Below, piece by piece: positions 62,228 through 64,000 of a stretch of 64,000 bases of DNA. The DNA comes from JAVVHH01 sp963835135 (GTDB lineage Bacteria > Pseudomonadota > Alphaproteobacteria > Acetobacterales > Acetobacteraceae). The DNA lies in assembly GCA_963835135.1 (NCBI GenBank), contig CAWIEF010000001.1, forward strand, positions 186,001 to 250,000, written 5' to 3'. Position 1 is the stretch's first letter. The number at the start of each line of letters is the position of its first letter. Under the pieces are notes generated by a model. It saw only the letters and a list, made by a program, of their open reading frames with translations. It was not told where the DNA came from and made no database searches. The translations under genes were made by a program, and so were the position numbers.

Positions 62228-63622
62228 ATGACGATAAGATCATGGAACGGAACCAACGACGCTTTCACGAACGCAGGCGCGTGGTCGCCTACAGGGGTGC
62301 CGACCTCAGGCGACGTCGCGGTCATCAATTCAGGCACTGTCAACCTCTCGACGTCCCCGTCTGGCGTCACGATCCAGGTCAACGAGGCCAACGGGGCAAC
62401 CGCCTCGACCACGCTGGCCTTGAGCAACGTCGCCCTCGATGCGTCGAACTCGCTCGTGGTGACGAACTCGCAGCCGAGCGTGACGTCCACACCTGCCGTC
62501 ATCAGCGTTTCCGGCACGAGCACATTTGGCGGGACCGAGTCGTTCTACGGCACGCAGATCAACTTCTCGATCGCAGCCGGGTCGACGCTGGTCAATACGG
62601 GCGCACTGAACTTCTACAGTTCCTCCCCCACCACCACGGGTGGTGGAACACTCACCAACAACGGCACGATCGCGTTGCTGGACCCGGCGAACCGGGTGAC
62701 TGTCCCGGTGTTCGCCGACCCAATCGCGGGCACGGGAACCATCGCGCTCAGCAAGTATGCGGCCGTGCAATTCAACGGCGGTGTTTCTGGCGGCCAAACT
62801 CTTGTGTTCAACGATGGTGGCAGCGGCAATGAGACCGCCCAGTTCAATGCGATCGGTAGCTTTGCGGGAACGATCAACGGCTTTTCGTCGAGCGATTTAC
62901 TCGCCGTCGTGTCGAACACGGGCTATTCAACCGCAACGTATACAAGCACCGGCGCGAGTTCCGGCACGCTAAACCTCTATTCCGCAAGCAGCGCGCTCTT
63001 AGGCAGCGTAAACTTCTTGGGCAATTACGCGCTCTCCAGCTTCACAATCACTCCGAACGCGCTGAGTAACGGCGTAACCAACATTCAAATCACGACGAGC
63101 GTGATCAACCCGGTCAGCGCCGGCCTTCCGGCAGGATATCAGAACGGGGGTAACGGTGTCGCCGTGTATCGCTTCTTTGATACAGTGTACGGGACGCACT
63201 TCTTTACTTCGGATGCGGGCGAGAAGAACACCGTCATTGGAACCCGGCCGGATCTGGTCCAGGAGACGAACGGGTTCGGCGACGTGGCGCAGACCGACCC
63301 GAGCGCCGTGGCCGTCTACCGCTTTTTCGACAAGAACTATGGAACGCACTTCTTCACGGCAAGCGCGAGCGAACGTGATTCCGTCCTCGCCACCCGACCT
63401 GATTTGAAGTTCGAGCCGAACGGTGTCTTCTACGAGCACTCGACGGCGCAGAGCGGCGACGTACAAGTGTATCGTTTGTTCGACAAGAACACCGGAACGC
63501 AGTTCCTCACCGGGGATCAAGGCGAATACAACGGGATCACCACGCCGGGCACTTCGACCTATCGGGCTGATCTCAAGATAGAAGGGGTGGCGTTCTATGC
63601 GCCGGCCGGAACCTTCACCTAG
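62228..63622 (+). CDS. Repeat-rich surface-type protein with three DUF5648-like repeats
   Basis: This 464-aa protein is rich in Thr/Ser/Asn/Gly. Residues 5-290 look like a beta-solenoid passenger (SWNGTNDAFTNAGAWSPTGVP; NNGTIALLDPANR), as in adhesins. Residues 308-460 hold three repeats of about 50 residues based on VYRFFDxxYGTHFFT, the DUF5648 pattern, found in secreted proteins and some cell-wall enzymes. No Sec signal peptide is visible and no PEP-CTERM or autotransporter barrel follows, so the export route is unclear; type I secretion is possible. The start may be ATG 62228 or GTG 62216. Its GC content is lower than that of its neighbours. Confidence 0.82.
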   Translation: MTIRSWNGTNDAFTNAGAWSPTGVPTSGDVAVINSGTVNLSTSPSGVTIQVNEANGATASTTLALSNVALDASNSLVVTNSQPSVTSTPAVISVSGTSTFGGTESFYGTQINFSIAAGSTLVNTGALNFYSSSPTTTGGGTLTNNGTIALLDPANRVTVPVFADPIAGTGTIALSKYAAVQFNGGVSGGQTLVFNDGGSGNETAQFNAIGSFAGTINGFSSSDLLAVVSNTGYSTATYTSTGASSGTLNLYSASSALLGSVNFLGNYALSSFTITPNALSNGVTNIQITTSVINPVSAGLPAGYQNGGNGVAVYRFFDTVYGTHFFTSDAGEKNTVIGTRPDLVQETNGFGDVAQTDPSAVAVYRFFDKNYGTHFFTASASERDSVLATRPDLKFEPNGVFYEHSTAQSGDVQVYRLFDKNTGTQFLTGDQGEYNGITTPGTSTYRADLKIEGVAFYAPAGTFT

Positions 63623-63652
63623 CGCTCCAGCGTTGCAGGCCGACGCGTTTGG

Positions 63653-64000
63653 CTAGACGCTGCACAACGCCGTAAGGCGCTGGTGAAGCCACTCGAGCAA
63701 GGGTTGCCACGGCAGCAGGACGGCGTGGCGGTCTTGGCCCGACCGGCCGCGGGCGAGGGCCTCGAGGGTGAGGCGGATGCGGTCGGCCGGGGCGTCGGCG
63801 GTGGCGATCGGGAACTGGCGATGGGCAGGGATGTCGGATGCCACGACGTCGAGCCCCATCGCGAGCGCCTGAGCGATGCCGAGGTTGAAGCCCTCCCACT
63901 TCGAGAAGTTGGCGTAGAGGTCGGCGGCGACGTAAAGGTCGATGAGCTGCTCGTCGCTTACGTTAGCGAAGACGGTGAGCCCTTCGGCGACCATCTCCTC
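63653..64000 (-). CDS. GT4-family glycosyltransferase, C-terminal part (cut by window edge)
   Basis: This is the last 115 residues of a GT-B glycosyltransferase. It shows VSDEQLIDLYVAADLYANFSKWEGFNLGIAQALAMG, with the conserved acceptor/donor Glu in the WEGFNLGI loop (equivalent to the EGFGLP motif), then VVASDIPAHRQ. This donor-binding loop identifies the GT4 group. The reading frame is open to the window end, so the N-terminal domain lies beyond 64000. It converges on the DUF5648 gene with a 30-bp gap. Confidence 0.87.
   Translation of the reverse strand, partial: EEMVAEGLTVFANVSDEQLIDLYVAADLYANFSKWEGFNLGIAQALAMGLDVVASDIPAHRQFPIATADAPADRIRLTLEALARGRSGQDRHAVLLPWQPLLEWLHQRLTALCSV

Overview
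The window reads as a piece of chromosome from a high-GC alphaproteobacterium, most likely in the Rhodospirillales/Acetobacteraceae range. This rests on the very high GC with ATGA- and GTGA-coupled genes, the alphaproteobacterial-type AspRS, separate atpI/atpB and atpDC loci, a close D-tartrate dehydratase of the Bradyrhizobium kind, and a PEP-CTERM protein. No rRNA, tRNA, CRISPR array, integrase or intact IS element is visible. I count 61 supportable protein genes; two are cut by the window edges.

Left part (1-10.2 kb): the start of atpB with the small membrane protein gene before it (minus strand), then the phosphate regulon pstS-pstC-pstA-pstB-phoU-phoB (minus strand). A textbook Pho box lies upstream of pstS. 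A divergent 14-TM drug exporter, a small amidohydrolase and aspS follow. From 10.2 to 14.5 kb on the plus strand lie rnd (RNase D) and a translationally coupled set of PRC-barrel protein, MFS carrier and ClC chloride carrier.

14.4-27.1 kb, almost all minus strand: a ferritin-like diiron (acyl-ACP desaturase-like) protein; atpD-atpC with no atpHAG upstream; and a long transporter/flavoenzyme operon. In transcript order that operon is a periplasmic binding protein, a fused LivH-LivM permease, LivG, LivF, a luciferase-like monooxygenase and two carboxymuconolactone-decarboxylase/AhpD-like proteins. Two copies of a 96-bp palindromic repeat sit in its gaps. After it come a VOC protein and a ketopantoate-reductase-like/FAH-hydrolase pair. 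A 1.07-kb stretch (27.07-28.15 kb) of visibly lower GC carries no recognisable gene.

28.1-36.5 kb: uvrB, then a divergent carbon-storage operon treZ - GH13 glucosidase - zwf - crcB. 36.6-45.1 kb: an alpha/beta hydrolase - membrane SAM-dependent protein - periplasmic PIMT operon (minus), then a PPOX stress protein, a GT39 membrane transferase, a GT2-GtrA transferase and a HAD dehalogenase (plus). 45.1-49.4 kb (minus) is a sugar-acid operon tarD - dgoK - dgoA - GMC oxidoreductase.

49.4-64 kb: an ArnT-like transferase (minus); rsmB, a heparinase-II/III-like gene and three small secreted or stress genes (plus); and a compact type III PKS - methyltransferase - FAD oxygenase cluster. That cluster resembles in layout the Streptomyces srsABC phenolic-lipid pathway. 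Then come an aminotransferase - zinc-ribbon protein - histidine phosphatase operon (minus), a PEP-CTERM protein followed by a strong terminator hairpin, a repeat-rich surface-type protein with three DUF5648-like repeats, and the 3' end of a GT4 glycosyltransferase. The most promising less-described loci are the Liv/LLM/CMD operon, the PKS cluster and the hybrid tarD-dgoKA operon. All functions were assigned by reading motifs and from memory of the families; no database search was run.
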